Source: an uncultured Oscillospiraceae bacterium (GTDB taxonomy: Bacteria > Bacillota > Clostridia > Oscillospirales > Oscillospiraceae). Taken from it: DNA of 23,597 bases. Below, one piece after another: positions 14,255 through 21,600 of this stretch. The translations under genes were made by a program, and so were the position numbers. The DNA is taken from the NCBI GenBank assembly GCA_934630495.1, contig CAKTVW010000036.1:1-23597 (forward strand), read 5' to 3'. The first letter of the stretch is position 1; every line of letters begins with the position of its first letter. The notes beneath the pieces were generated by a model. The model worked only from the letters and a program-made list of their open reading frames with translations, ran no database searches and was not told the origin of the DNA.

Positions 14255-15531
14255 AGGAAATGTACGCCCGTTTGGGCGTTTCCGAGGCGGTATACGCCTA
14301 CGGAGAGGAGATCCTGACGGGTCTGCGGGAGCGCTTTGCCGCCGTGGACGCCGTTGCGGAATACAATCAGGCCAAGGTCCTGCACGCCATGCAGAAAAAC
14401 CGCGTCGGCGCGTCCTGCTTCGCCGCCACGACCGGCTACGGCTACGACGACGTCGGCCGCGACAATTTAGAGCGCGTCTATGCCGACACCTTCCACACCG
14501 AGGCGGCGCTGGTCCGGCCGCAGATCACCTGCGGCACCCATGCGCTGACCGTGGCGCTGTCGGCCAATCTCCTGCCCGGCGACGAGCTGCTCTCCCCGGT
14601 CGGTGCGCCGTACGACACACTTGAGGAGGTCATCGGCATCCGCCCCTCGGCCTGCTCCCTGAAGGAATACGGCGTAAGCTACCGTCAGGCCGACCTGAAG
14701 GCCGACGGCAGCTTCGACTATGACGCCATCCGCGCCGCCGTCAACGAAAGGACCAAGCTTGCCACGATCCAGCGCAGCAAGGGCTATGCCACGCGCCCGA
14801 GCTTTTCCGTGCAGCAGATCGGCGAGCTGATCGCGTTCCTGAAATCGATCAAGCCCGACATCATCTGCATGATCGACAACTGCTACGGCGAATTTACCGA
14901 CACCGTGGAGCCGAGCGACGTCGGCGCGGATATGGTGGTCGGCAGTCTTATCAAAAACCCCGGCGGCGGTCTTGCGCCCATCGGCGGCTACATCTGCGGC
15001 AAAAGGGCGCTCATCGAACGCTGCGCCTATCGTCTCTCCGCGCCCGGGCTGGGGCAGGAGGTCGGCGCGAACCTCGGCCTGATGCCCGCGTTCTATCAGG
15101 GCTTCTTCCTTGCGCCGACGGTGGTGGCCTCGGCGCTCAAGGGCGCGATCTTTGCCGCAAACGTCTACGAGAGGCTGGGCTTCCGCGTGGTGCCGGACAG
15201 CGTGGAGCGCCGCAACGACATCATTCAGGCCGTCGAGCTGAAAAGTCCGGAGGGCATGATCGCCTTCTGCAAGGGCATCCAGTCGGCGGCGCCCGTGGAC
15301 AGCTTTGCCGACCCGCTGCCGTGGGACATGCCCGGCTACGAGGATCAGGTCATCATGGCCGCAGGCGCCTTTGTACAGGGCAGCTCCATCGAGCTGTCCG
15401 CCGACGGGCCTGTCCGCCCGCCCTACGCGGTCTATTTTCAGGGCGGCCTGACGTGGTACCACGCCAAGCTCGGCATTCTGCTGTCGCTGCAAAAAATGCT
15501 CGACGCCGGACTTGTGACCCTGAGCAAATAA
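14251..15531 (+). CDS. Methionine gamma-lyase family PLP enzyme (YnbB-like)
   Basis: This 426-residue aminotransferase-fold protein belongs to the family annotated 'methionine gamma-lyase' or 'aluminium resistance protein' in Firmicutes. The PLP-binding Lys is Lys235 in GSLIKNPGGG. Other family blocks are CFAATTGYGYDDVGRDN, ITCGTHALTVAL, DNCYGEFTD and PPYAVYFQGGLTW. The length matches the family (about 410-430). The actual substrate of these proteins is poorly established, and C-S lyase activity is inferred from the fold. It is translationally coupled to the AbrB regulator and followed by an EamA-type exporter 27 bases later. This suggests a regulated amino-acid or sulfur-compound breakdown and export unit. 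Confidence 0.88.
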   Translation: MKEMYARLGVSEAVYAYGEEILTGLRERFAAVDAVAEYNQAKVLHAMQKNRVGASCFAATTGYGYDDVGRDNLERVYADTFHTEAALVRPQITCGTHALTVALSANLLPGDELLSPVGAPYDTLEEVIGIRPSACSLKEYGVSYRQADLKADGSFDYDAIRAAVNERTKLATIQRSKGYATRPSFSVQQIGELIAFLKSIKPDIICMIDNCYGEFTDTVEPSDVGADMVVGSLIKNPGGGLAPIGGYICGKRALIERCAYRLSAPGLGQEVGANLGLMPAFYQGFFLAPTVVASALKGAIFAANVYERLGFRVVPDSVERRNDIIQAVELKSPEGMIAFCKGIQSAAPVDSFADPLPWDMPGYEDQVIMAAGAFVQGSSIELSADGPVRPPYAVYFQGGLTWYHAKLGILLSLQKMLDAGLVTLSK

Positions 15532-15558
15532 TACGAAAATCAGAGAGGAAAAAAAGAG

Positions 15559-16605
15559 ATGAATTGGTTTTGGTTCGCGCTGATCGCCCTGCTGTGCTGG
15601 AGCGGCTCCGATCTTTTCTCCAAGATCGGCTGCTGCGGCGAGCGGGACAAGACCGCGCATTTGAAAATGGTCGTCGCCGTGGGCGTCGTCATGGGCCTGC
15701 ACGCGGCATACATGCTCATCTTCCATGACGTCGTCATCACATGGCACGTCGTGCTGACGTATCTGCCCGTTTCGCTGCTGTACATTCTGTCCATGGCGCT
15801 GGGCTACGTCGGTCTGCGCTACATCGAGCTGTCGATCAGCTCGCCGATCTGCAATTCCTCCGGCGCACTGGTCGCGGTACTGAGCATCGCGACGGGCGGA
15901 CTGGCCGCGCTGGAGGGCGCCGACCCCGTGCCGGTGCTGGGTGCGGTCGCGCTGGTCTGCCTCGGCGTGATCGGTCTGGGCATCGTCGAGGCGCGGGAGG
16001 ACGAGGACCTTCGTGCGCGCCGTCAGGAGCACGCCAACCGCAAATACGCCAAGAGCTGGCTGGCGATCTGCCTGCCGATCGCCTACTGCGTGCTCGACGC
16101 GGCAGGGACGTTTGCCGATTCGCTGGTGCTCGGCCGCTTCCACGGCGAGTTCGTGCAGGCCTACGCGCCGGCGGAGCTTGCCCCGCTGTTTGCAAACGGC
16201 ATTCCCGAGGACCTGAGCGGTCTGTCGGCCTCGGCGCAGGAATTTGTCGAGCGGATGAACACGGCCTCGGCCAATTCCGCAAACGTCGCCTACGAGCTGA
16301 CGTTCCTTGCGGCGGGACTTGCCTGCCTGATCTATCTGCTGGTCCGCCGCGAAAAATTCAGCTTGAAGCTGGAGCTTCCCAAGTACGCCGGCGCGGCCTG
16401 CGAAACGGTCGGTCAGCTCTTTTACATCTACGCCCTGAGCGATCAGGATCATGTGATGCTGTCCGCGCCGATCATCTCGGCCTACTGCGTGCTCTCGGCG
16501 GTCTGGGGGCGCATCTTCCTGCGCGAAAAGCTGTCGTGGAAGCACTACGCCATGATCGCGCTGGTGGTCGTCGGCATCGTCATTCTCGGCGTCTACGACA
16601 TATAA
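15559..16605 (+). CDS. EamA/DMT-family transporter
   Basis: This 348-residue protein has about ten membrane helices in two EamA halves. The first half begins WFWFALIALLCWSGSDLFSKIG and ends in GVIGLGIVEAREDEDL. A hydrophilic loop of about 60 residues (around 195-245, including AYAPAELAPLF and NGIPEDLSGL) separates it from the rest, and the second half ends with the motif SAVWGRIFLREKLSWKHY. It probably exports or imports a small metabolite, but the substrate is not readable. It ends the AbrB operon. A weak GAGAGGA lies upstream of the ATG. The stop codon TAA forms part of a 4-bp ATAA repeated on both sides of the following MITE-like element. Confidence 0.85.
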   Translation: MNWFWFALIALLCWSGSDLFSKIGCCGERDKTAHLKMVVAVGVVMGLHAAYMLIFHDVVITWHVVLTYLPVSLLYILSMALGYVGLRYIELSISSPICNSSGALVAVLSIATGGLAALEGADPVPVLGAVALVCLGVIGLGIVEAREDEDLRARRQEHANRKYAKSWLAICLPIAYCVLDAAGTFADSLVLGRFHGEFVQAYAPAELAPLFANGIPEDLSGLSASAQEFVERMNTASANSANVAYELTFLAAGLACLIYLLVRREKFSLKLELPKYAGAACETVGQLFYIYALSDQDHVMLSAPIISAYCVLSAVWGRIFLREKLSWKHYAMIALVVVGIVILGVYDI

Positions 16606-16766
16606 GGCAACGCCGCACAATTGCAGCTTCGGTCTTCGCCGGATATTTTTCGCCGATCCATCGGTTTGAAAAGTTTGAAATACACAAAGTATTCCTGCAC
16701 TTTTCAAACTTTGTCTCGACAAAAAATCTCTCGCCGAATGCTCTCGCTGAATTATGCGGTGCTGCC
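16606..16766. mobile_element. 161-bp MITE-like element (copy B)
   Basis: The ends are GGCAACGCCGCACAATTG (16606-16623) and, read on the minus strand, GGCAGCACCGCATAATTC (16766-16749). They match at 14 of 18 positions as terminal inverted repeats. The flanks carry a 4-bp direct repeat ATAA (16602-16605 and 16767-16770), consistent with a target duplication. Inside is a perfect 11-bp inverted repeat, GTTTGAAAAGT (16664-16674) and ACTTTTCAAAC (16699-16709). The element has no coding capacity, so any transposase must act in trans. Its right half matches copy A at 116-201. Confidence 0.7.
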
Positions 16767-16770
16767 ATAA

Positions 16771-16829
16771 ATAAACTCGGCTCCCCCGTGCGGCACATGA
16801 CCGCGCGGCGGAGCCGATTCGTTTTTATT
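16771..16829. terminator. Bidirectional terminator, eamA/SDR convergence
   Basis: TCGGCTCC (16777-16784) pairs with GGAGCCGA (16810-16817). The stem continues as CCGTGCGG/CCGCGCGG after a one-base mismatch. TTCGTTTTTATT follows on the plus strand, and a GAGTTTATTTAT tail follows on the minus strand. Confidence 0.85.
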
Positions 16830-17598
16830 GATGCTTCTGCTGCTTCATCCAGATGTTCATGACCGTACTGTGTGGCAGGAGCTTGACCAGACGGACCTGC
16901 CAGCGGACGCGCGCGCCGTGGATGGAAACGTCCTTTTTGGTCTTGTACAGGTCCTTCAGCGCGGTAGCCATCACGTCCTTCGGCTCGTACACTTTATTAT
17001 AGTATACGACCGCGTCCTTGCTGGTCTGCAGCGCATGATCGAAAAATTCGGTCTTGACCCAGCCGGGGTTGACCGCCATCACGCGGATCTCGCGCGGACG
17101 CAGCTCCCGCGCCAGCGAACGCGTATAGCTCAGGACGAACGCCTTCGTAGACGCGTAAACATTCAGGTACGGCACGGGCTGGAACGCCGACAGCGAGTCC
17201 AGATTCAGCAGCTTCGCGCCGCGGCGCATGTACGGGAGCGTCAGCTCCGTTACGGCGACCATCGCCTTGCAGTTCAGGTCGATCATTTTCAGGGAATCCT
17301 CCAGCGGAATCTGGTCATAGCGCCCGAACTTGCCGAAGCCCGCAATATTCGCCAGCAGCGCCACGTCGGGCTTCGCCGCGTCGAGCAGATCGGCATAGTG
17401 CCGCAGCGCATCCGGATCCGTAAGGTCGAGGCTGATCGGCCGCGCGGGGACGGGCAGACTGTTCTTCAGCTCCTCCAAGCGGTCGGTGCGCCGGGCAATG
17501 ATCCAAATTTCCTCAAATTCCTCCCACTGCGGGAGCTGCAGGACAAACTCTCTGCCCATGCCGGAGCTGGCGCCGGTAACAATGGCGATCTTCTTCAT
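16825..17598 (-). CDS. SDR-family NAD(P)-dependent oxidoreductase
   Basis: This 257-residue classical short-chain dehydrogenase has the Rossmann glycine motif TGASSGMG at the N-terminus, NIAG (in place of the usual NNAG) in strand 4, Ser in NLDSLSAF, and the catalytic YASTK. VNPGWVKTEF follows the active site. An Arg-rich dinucleotide contact (ARRTDR) suggests NADP rather than NAD. The substrate is unknown. Two Met codons compete. I chose the second (17596-17598) because AGGTGG is six bases upstream of it but abuts the first. The stop codon lies inside the terminator's plus-strand T-run. The gene is monocistronic with its own good promoter. Confidence 0.9.
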   Translation of the reverse strand: MKKIAIVTGASSGMGREFVLQLPQWEEFEEIWIIARRTDRLEELKNSLPVPARPISLDLTDPDALRHYADLLDAAKPDVALLANIAGFGKFGRYDQIPLEDSLKMIDLNCKAMVAVTELTLPYMRRGAKLLNLDSLSAFQPVPYLNVYASTKAFVLSYTRSLARELRPREIRVMAVNPGWVKTEFFDHALQTSKDAVVYYNKVYEPKDVMATALKDLYKTKKDVSIHGARVRWQVRLVKLLPHSTVMNIWMKQQKHQ

Positions 17599-17617
17599 GT
17601 GCATCCACCTTTCTGAT

Positions 17618-17640
17618 CCGTTTTCGGCCGTTTTCAGCCG
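17618..17640. repeat. 10-bp direct repeats in SDR leader
   Basis: CCGTTTTCGG, CCGTTTTCAG and a third CCG follow each other directly between the SDR promoter and start codon. They could be a regulator site, but the evidence is only their regularity and position. Confidence 0.35.
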
Positions 17641-17656
17641 TGATACTTCGTTTTTT

Positions 17657-17685
17657 ATTATACCCGTGCGCCGCAGAAAGTGCAA
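17657..17685 (-). promoter_or_regulatory. Promoter of the SDR gene
   Basis: On the minus strand TTGCAC (17680-17685) and TATAAT (17657-17662, perfect) are spaced by 17 bases. Confidence 0.85.
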
Positions 17686-17714
17686 GAGGAATCTTTCCCG
17701 TCCGCACTGTAGAC

Positions 17715-17743
17715 TTGCAAACGGCCGCGCGGTGTGGTATACT
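17715..17743 (+). promoter_or_regulatory. Promoter of the small export protein/ogt pair
   Basis: TTGCAA (17715-17720) and TATACT (17738-17743) are spaced by 17 bases. They are divergent from the SDR promoter 30 bases away. The leader is about 80 bases and AT-rich. Confidence 0.8.
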
Positions 17744-17824
17744 CGTAAAAGAGAATGAGCGGTTTTTGTTGATTTTATATCGTATTCTGTTATTTAATAT
17801 TACAATACATACGAGGACGTGCCG

Positions 17825-18298
17825 ATGTCATATTTTATGAAGATCCTGACCACCTTCTGTCTGGCCATGGCGCCGGTCATTGAGCTGCGCGGAAGCATCC
17901 CCATGGGACTGAGCTACGGTCTGGAGCCGTGGCTGACGTGTCTGCTGAGCGTGGCCGGCAATATGCTGCCCGTGCCCTTCATCCTGCTGTTCATCCGCAA
18001 AATTCTGCAATGGATGAAGCGTTACCCGCGCCTCGGCCGCATCGCCGAGCGGCTGGAACGCCGCGCGGCAAACAAGAGCGGCCGCGTGCGCAAATCGGAA
18101 TTTATCGGTCTGTGCATTCTGGTCGCCATCCCGCTGCCCGGTACGGGCGCATGGACGGGCGCACTGGTCGCCGCGCTGATGGAAATGCGGATGAAGCGTG
18201 CGCTTCCGGCGATCTTCCTCGGCGTGCTGATCGCCGCGACGATCGTAACGACGGTCGCAACGCTCGGCGTCGAAGCGCTGAGCTTCCTGTACAAATGA
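17825..18298 (+). CDS. COG2426 / small multidrug export family membrane protein
   Basis: This 157-residue protein has about four membrane segments. Family blocks visible are APVIELRGSIPMGL near the N-terminus, GNMLPVPFILLF, and FIGLCILVAIPLPGTGAWTG, the last being the conserved core of the Sm_multidrug_ex family. The family name suggests export of small compounds, but function is poorly documented. The ATG at 17825 has GAGGA seven bases upstream. A GTG two codons earlier is an alternative. Its ATGA stop overlaps the start of the next gene, so the two are coupled. Confidence 0.88.
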   Translation: MSYFMKILTTFCLAMAPVIELRGSIPMGLSYGLEPWLTCLLSVAGNMLPVPFILLFIRKILQWMKRYPRLGRIAERLERRAANKSGRVRKSEFIGLCILVAIPLPGTGAWTGALVAALMEMRMKRALPAIFLGVLIAATIVTTVATLGVEALSFLYK

Positions 18299-18792
18299 CA
18301 GGCGTGCAGTACTGCCCGACGCCCATCGGGCTTCTGGCGCTTGTGTCCGACGGCGAAGCACTTTGCCGCGCGGGGCTTGTCCGCGAGGCGCGGGCGGAGT
18401 GCCCCGACGCCGTAACGCGGACGGCCAAGCGGGAGCTGGAGGAATATTTTGCGGGAAAACGGCAAGAATTTACCGTAGCGCTCGCGGCGGAGGGAACGCC
18501 CTTTCAGAAGGCCGTATGGCGGGCGCTCGTGCGCGTGCCGTACGGCAGCGTCGTCACCTACGGGCAGCTTGCGGCGGCGATCGGCCGTCCGACCGCCTGC
18601 CGCGCCGTCGCCAATGCGCTGGGAAAAAATCCGATCCTCATTATCCAGCCCTGTCACCGCGTCGTGGCTGCGGCGGGGATCGGCGGCTTTACGGGCGGCT
18701 TGGACGTAAAACGATTCCTTTTGCGCCGCGAAGCGGTGGAGTTCCGCGAAAACGCCCCGTTTTCCGAAAAATTTATCTTTACTTTTTCCTGA
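18295..18792 (+). CDS. ogt: Methylated-DNA--protein-cysteine methyltransferase
   Basis: It repairs O6-methylguanine by moving the alkyl group onto its own active-site Cys. The 165-residue protein has an N-terminal domain (about 1-75) and the conserved C-terminal domain, with FQKAVWRALVRVPYG, TYGQLAAAIG, RAVANALGKNP and the active site QPCHRVV. The last is usually IPCHRV, so one position differs. GFTGGLDVKRFLL completes the fold. The ATG overlaps the preceding stop by four bases. Its 3' end carries the rpsO promoter. The symbol follows the Ogt/MGMT family. Confidence 0.93.
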   Translation: MTGVQYCPTPIGLLALVSDGEALCRAGLVREARAECPDAVTRTAKRELEEYFAGKRQEFTVALAAEGTPFQKAVWRALVRVPYGSVVTYGQLAAAIGRPTACRAVANALGKNPILIIQPCHRVVAAAGIGGFTGGLDVKRFLLRREAVEFRENAPFSEKFIFTFS

Positions 18793-18806
18793 TTTTGTGT
18801 TACGAT
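18778..18806 (+). promoter_or_regulatory. rpsO promoter inside the 3' end of ogt
   Basis: TTTACT (18778-18783) and TACGAT (18801-18806) are spaced by 17 bases. The -35 box overlaps the last codons of ogt. Confidence 0.6.
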
Positions 18807-18812
18807 AAATCG

Positions 18813-18929
18813 GCTGATGACTTCATCGGCCGTATCCGCGCGCTCAGTCGCGGGAGAACGCGCCGTAAGGTGCATTTCCGCTGCCCCGACTTAGCCGACG
18901 GAGATCTATTTTGAAAGGTGGAAACAACC
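18813..18929 (+). promoter_or_regulatory. Structured rpsO leader
   Basis: The leader begins with an 8-bp hairpin (CGGCTGATG and CATCGGCCG around ACTT). A second stem follows (CCGCG and CGCGG around CGCTCAGT), then a loosely folded part before AAAGGTGG. S15 is known to repress its own mRNA by binding leader structures in several bacteria. This leader has the size for that, but I cannot match it to a described S15 fold. Confidence 0.4.
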
Positions 18930-19196
18930 ATGATCCAGAAGGAAAAGAAAACCGCAATCATTGCCGAGTACGCGACCCATGAGGGCGACACCGGCTCCCC
19001 CGAGGTCCAGATCGCGATCCTCACCGCCCGCATCAACGAGCTGACCGAGCATCTGCGCGAGCACAAGCACGACAACCACAGCCGCCGCGGTCTGCTGATG
19101 ATGGTCGGTAAGCGCCGCAGCCTGCTGGACTATCTTGCAAAGAAGGACATCAACCGCTATCGTTCCATCATTGCAAAGCTGGGCATCCGTAAGTAA
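18930..19196 (+). CDS. rpsO: Ribosomal protein S15
   Basis: The 88-residue protein matches the standard length of bacterial S15, a primary binder of 16S rRNA in the central domain. Motifs include THEGDTGSPEVQIAILTARI, the rRNA-contact helix EHLREHKHDNHSRRGLL, and RRSLLDYLAKKD. The ATG at 18930 is eight bases after AAAGGTGG. A GTG in frame (18918) lies within that ribosome site and is rejected. It precedes pnp, as in very many bacteria, with a terminator-like hairpin between them. Confidence 0.97.
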   Translation: MIQKEKKTAIIAEYATHEGDTGSPEVQIAILTARINELTEHLREHKHDNHSRRGLLMMVGKRRSLLDYLAKKDINRYRSIIAKLGIRK

Positions 19197-19206
19197 TTTG
19201 TGAGAT

Positions 19207-19238
19207 AGAGGGTGACCAAATGCCGGTCGCCCTCTTTT
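19207..19238 (+). terminator. Terminator/attenuator after rpsO
   Basis: AGAGGGTGACC (19207-19217) pairs with GGTCGCCCTCT (19225-19235) apart from one T-G wobble, with a seven-base loop and then TTT. Since pnp follows without an obvious promoter of its own, partial readthrough is likely. Confidence 0.75.
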
Positions 19239-19260
19239 CGCGCACCACACCGTCCCCGCA

Positions 19261-19344
19261 CGCGGGAGCGCCGTTTAGCAGTTGAAGGTACGGCGGGTTC
19301 TTCTCTCCCCCATCGCCGCAGCTTCAAGTGCTAAACCTCCCGCG
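19261..19344 (+). promoter_or_regulatory. Long hairpin in the pnp leader
   Basis: Three nested stems are visible. CGCGGGAG (19261-19268) pairs perfectly with CTCCCGCG (19337-19344). TTTAGCAGTTGAAG (19274-19287) pairs with CTTCAAGTGCTAAA (19322-19335) at 13 of 14 positions. CGGCG (19291-19295) pairs with CGCCG (19314-19318). The structure ends ten bases before the pnp ribosome site. In E. coli a long hairpin at this place is cut by RNase III and mediates PNPase autoregulation. The same is inferred here. Confidence 0.8.
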
Positions 19345-19366
19345 GAATATTATAAGGAGGTTTCCA

Positions 19367-21496
19367 ATGGTTACCAGAAAACAGTACCCCAATCATCATG
19401 TCTTTGAGACGGTCATCGGCGGCCGTCCCTTCACGGTCGAGACCGGTAAGGTCGCGGAGCTGGCCGATGCCGAGTGCATCTGCCGCTACGGCGATACCAC
19501 CGTCCTCGTCACCGTCACCTGCTCCCCCGACCCCAAGCCCGGCATCGACTACTTCCCCCTGACCATCGAGTTTGAGGAGCGGATGTATTCCGTCGGCCGC
19601 ATCCCCGGCAGCTTCAACCGCCGCGAGGGCAAGCCCTCCGAGCGCGGCATCCTCAACAGCCGTATCATCGACCGCCCGATGCGCCCGCTGTTCGACGACG
19701 AGCTGAGAAACGACGTCGTCGTGACCTGCACCGTCCTTGTCAACGACTACGACAACCCCGTCGAGATCGTCGCCTCTCTGGGCGCGTCCATCTCCATCGC
19801 CTGCTCCGACGTTCCTTGGAACGGCCCGGTTGCCACGACCAACGTCTGCCACCTGAACGGCGAGTATATCATCAACCCGTCCACCGAGCAGCGCAACGCG
19901 TCGGACTGCTTCGTGTGCATCTCCTCCACCTTCGAGAAGGTCGTCATGATCGAGACCGAGGCCAAGGAAGCCCCCGAAGCCATCGTCTACGAGGCCATCC
20001 GCATCGCCCACGAGACGAACATGGAGGTCGTGAAGTTCATCAACGAGATCGTCGCGACGATCGGCAAGCCGAAGTTCACCTTTGAAAAGGCCGCCGTCAA
20101 CCACGACCTGCTCGACGACCTGTGCGCCTACGGCATGGATCAGATCGAGTATGCCCTCGACACCCCCGACAAGAACATCCGCGAGGAGCGTCTGACCGCC
20201 GCCCGCCGCGATTTCGCCGAGAAGTTCGCCGAAAAATACGAGGACTTCGACGTCAACATCGACGTCTGCCTGTACAAGATGCAGAAGAAGGTCGTCAAGA
20301 AGTGGCTGCTTGCCGGTAAGCGCGTCGACGGCCGCGGCATGGACGAAATTCGTCCGCTCGACGCCGAGGTCGGCGTTCTGCCGCGCGTCCACGGCTCCGG
20401 CCTGTTCGCCAGAGGCCAGACGCAGGTCCTCTCCATCTGCACGCTGAACACCCTTTCCGCCGCGCAGAAGCTCGACACGATCTATCAGGAGGACACCAAG
20501 CGCTATATCCACCACTACAACTTCCCGTCCTTCTCCACCGGCGAGGCCCGTGCGGCCCGCTCCACCTCCCGCCGCGAGATCGGCCACGGCTCCCTTGCCG
20601 AAAAGGCGCTGCTGCCCGTGATCCCCTCCGTCGAGGAGTTCCCGTATGCCATCCGCGTCGTCTCCGAGGTCCTGTCCTCCAACGGCTCTACCTCCCAAGG
20701 CTCCATCTGCGGCTCCACGCTGGCTCTGATGGACGCGGGCGTGCCCATCAAGCGCCCGGTCGCGGGCATCTCCTGCGGTCTGATCTCCGATCAGGAGACG
20801 GGCGAGTGGCGCACCTTCACCGACATTCAGGGCGTTGAGGACTTCCACGGCGAGATGGACTTCAAGGTCGCCGGTACGACCGAGGGCATCACCGCCATTC
20901 AGATGGACCTGAAGAACAAGGGCCTGACGATGGAGATCATCGCCGACGCCCTCGAGCGCTGCCGCAAGGCCCGTCTTGAAATTCTCAACGAGGTCATGCT
21001 CCCCTGCATCTCCGAGCCGCGTCCCGACGTCTCCGACTTTGCGCCGAAGATGATCTCCATGAAGATCCCCGTCGAGAAGATCCGCGAGGTCATCGGCTCC
21101 GGCGGCAAGACCATCCAGAAGATCTGCGCCGACACCGGCGCCAAGGTCGACATCGACGACGACGGCAACGTCTTTATCGCGGCGGTCGATCCCGCTGCGG
21201 GCTACGCCGCCAAGAAGATGATCGACGACATCTGCTTCGTCCCCGAGGTCGGCGCCCTGTACTACGGCAAGGTCGTCCGCATCCTGCCGATCGGCGCGTT
21301 CGTCGAGATCGCCCCGGGTCACGACGGCATGGTCCACATCTCCAAGCTCGAAAACCGCCGCGTCGAAAAGGTCGAGGACGTGCTCAACGTCGGCGACATG
21401 ACGTGGGTCAAGTTCATGGGCTTCGACGAGAAGGGCCGCGCCAACTTCAGCCGCAAGGACGCGCTGAAGGAGATCGCCGAATCCGAGCAGAAGTAA
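19367..21496 (+). CDS. pnp: Polyribonucleotide nucleotidyltransferase (PNPase)
   Basis: This phosphorolytic 3'-5' exoribonuclease of mRNA decay has 709 residues, standard for the family. It has two RNase PH-like domains, a KH domain (about 560-610, VEKIREVIGSGGKTIQKI) and an S1 domain (about 625-695, YYGKVVRILPIGAFVEI). In the second PH domain SRREIGHGSLAEKALLP binds phosphate, and the metal-binding Asp492 and Asp498 (in VEDFHGEMDFKVAGT) are both present, as is Lys500. The start has AAGGAGG six bases upstream. Codon choice is strongly biased to C-ending codons, as for a highly expressed gene. It is preceded by the rpsO/pnp hairpin and ends in its own stem-loop. Confidence 0.97.
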   Translation: MVTRKQYPNHHVFETVIGGRPFTVETGKVAELADAECICRYGDTTVLVTVTCSPDPKPGIDYFPLTIEFEERMYSVGRIPGSFNRREGKPSERGILNSRIIDRPMRPLFDDELRNDVVVTCTVLVNDYDNPVEIVASLGASISIACSDVPWNGPVATTNVCHLNGEYIINPSTEQRNASDCFVCISSTFEKVVMIETEAKEAPEAIVYEAIRIAHETNMEVVKFINEIVATIGKPKFTFEKAAVNHDLLDDLCAYGMDQIEYALDTPDKNIREERLTAARRDFAEKFAEKYEDFDVNIDVCLYKMQKKVVKKWLLAGKRVDGRGMDEIRPLDAEVGVLPRVHGSGLFARGQTQVLSICTLNTLSAAQKLDTIYQEDTKRYIHHYNFPSFSTGEARAARSTSRREIGHGSLAEKALLPVIPSVEEFPYAIRVVSEVLSSNGSTSQGSICGSTLALMDAGVPIKRPVAGISCGLISDQETGEWRTFTDIQGVEDFHGEMDFKVAGTTEGITAIQMDLKNKGLTMEIIADALERCRKARLEILNEVMLPCISEPRPDVSDFAPKMISMKIPVEKIREVIGSGGKTIQKICADTGAKVDIDDDGNVFIAAVDPAAGYAAKKMIDDICFVPEVGALYYGKVVRILPIGAFVEIAPGHDGMVHISKLENRRVEKVEDVLNVGDMTWVKFMGFDEKGRANFSRKDALKEIAESEQK

Positions 21497-21509
21497 ATAT
21501 CGCACTCCC

Positions 21510-21549
21510 GTCCCTCGATCGCGTAATGCCATCGAGGGACAGTTCTTCC
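21510..21549 (+). terminator. Terminator-like hairpin after pnp
   Basis: GTCCCTCGAT (21510-21519) pairs perfectly with ATCGAGGGAC (21531-21540) around an 11-base loop. The following AGTTCTTCC is only a weak U-run, so some readthrough into the next gene is possible. Confidence 0.65.
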
Positions 21550-21600
21550 AAACCTCATTGCGCCTTTACTCCGCAAAAACAAAAACAGGAGGAATTATAT

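Noticed and set aside
14467..16722. A 751-codon minus-strand open frame across the lyase and EamA genes
   Set aside because: It spans two genuine plus-strand genes with clear motifs, and its own translation is rich in Arg, His, Gln and Asp without any domain.
19331..21532. A 733-codon open frame on the minus strand opposite pnp
   Set aside because: It is the mirror of strongly C-ending codon usage in pnp. It has an Asp/Val/Gly-rich low-complexity composition and no family motif.
21403..21600. An N-terminal extension of the LRR protein reaching back into pnp
   Set aside because: The extension is out of frame with pnp and lacks a ribosome site. AGGAGG sits directly before the ATG at 21601.
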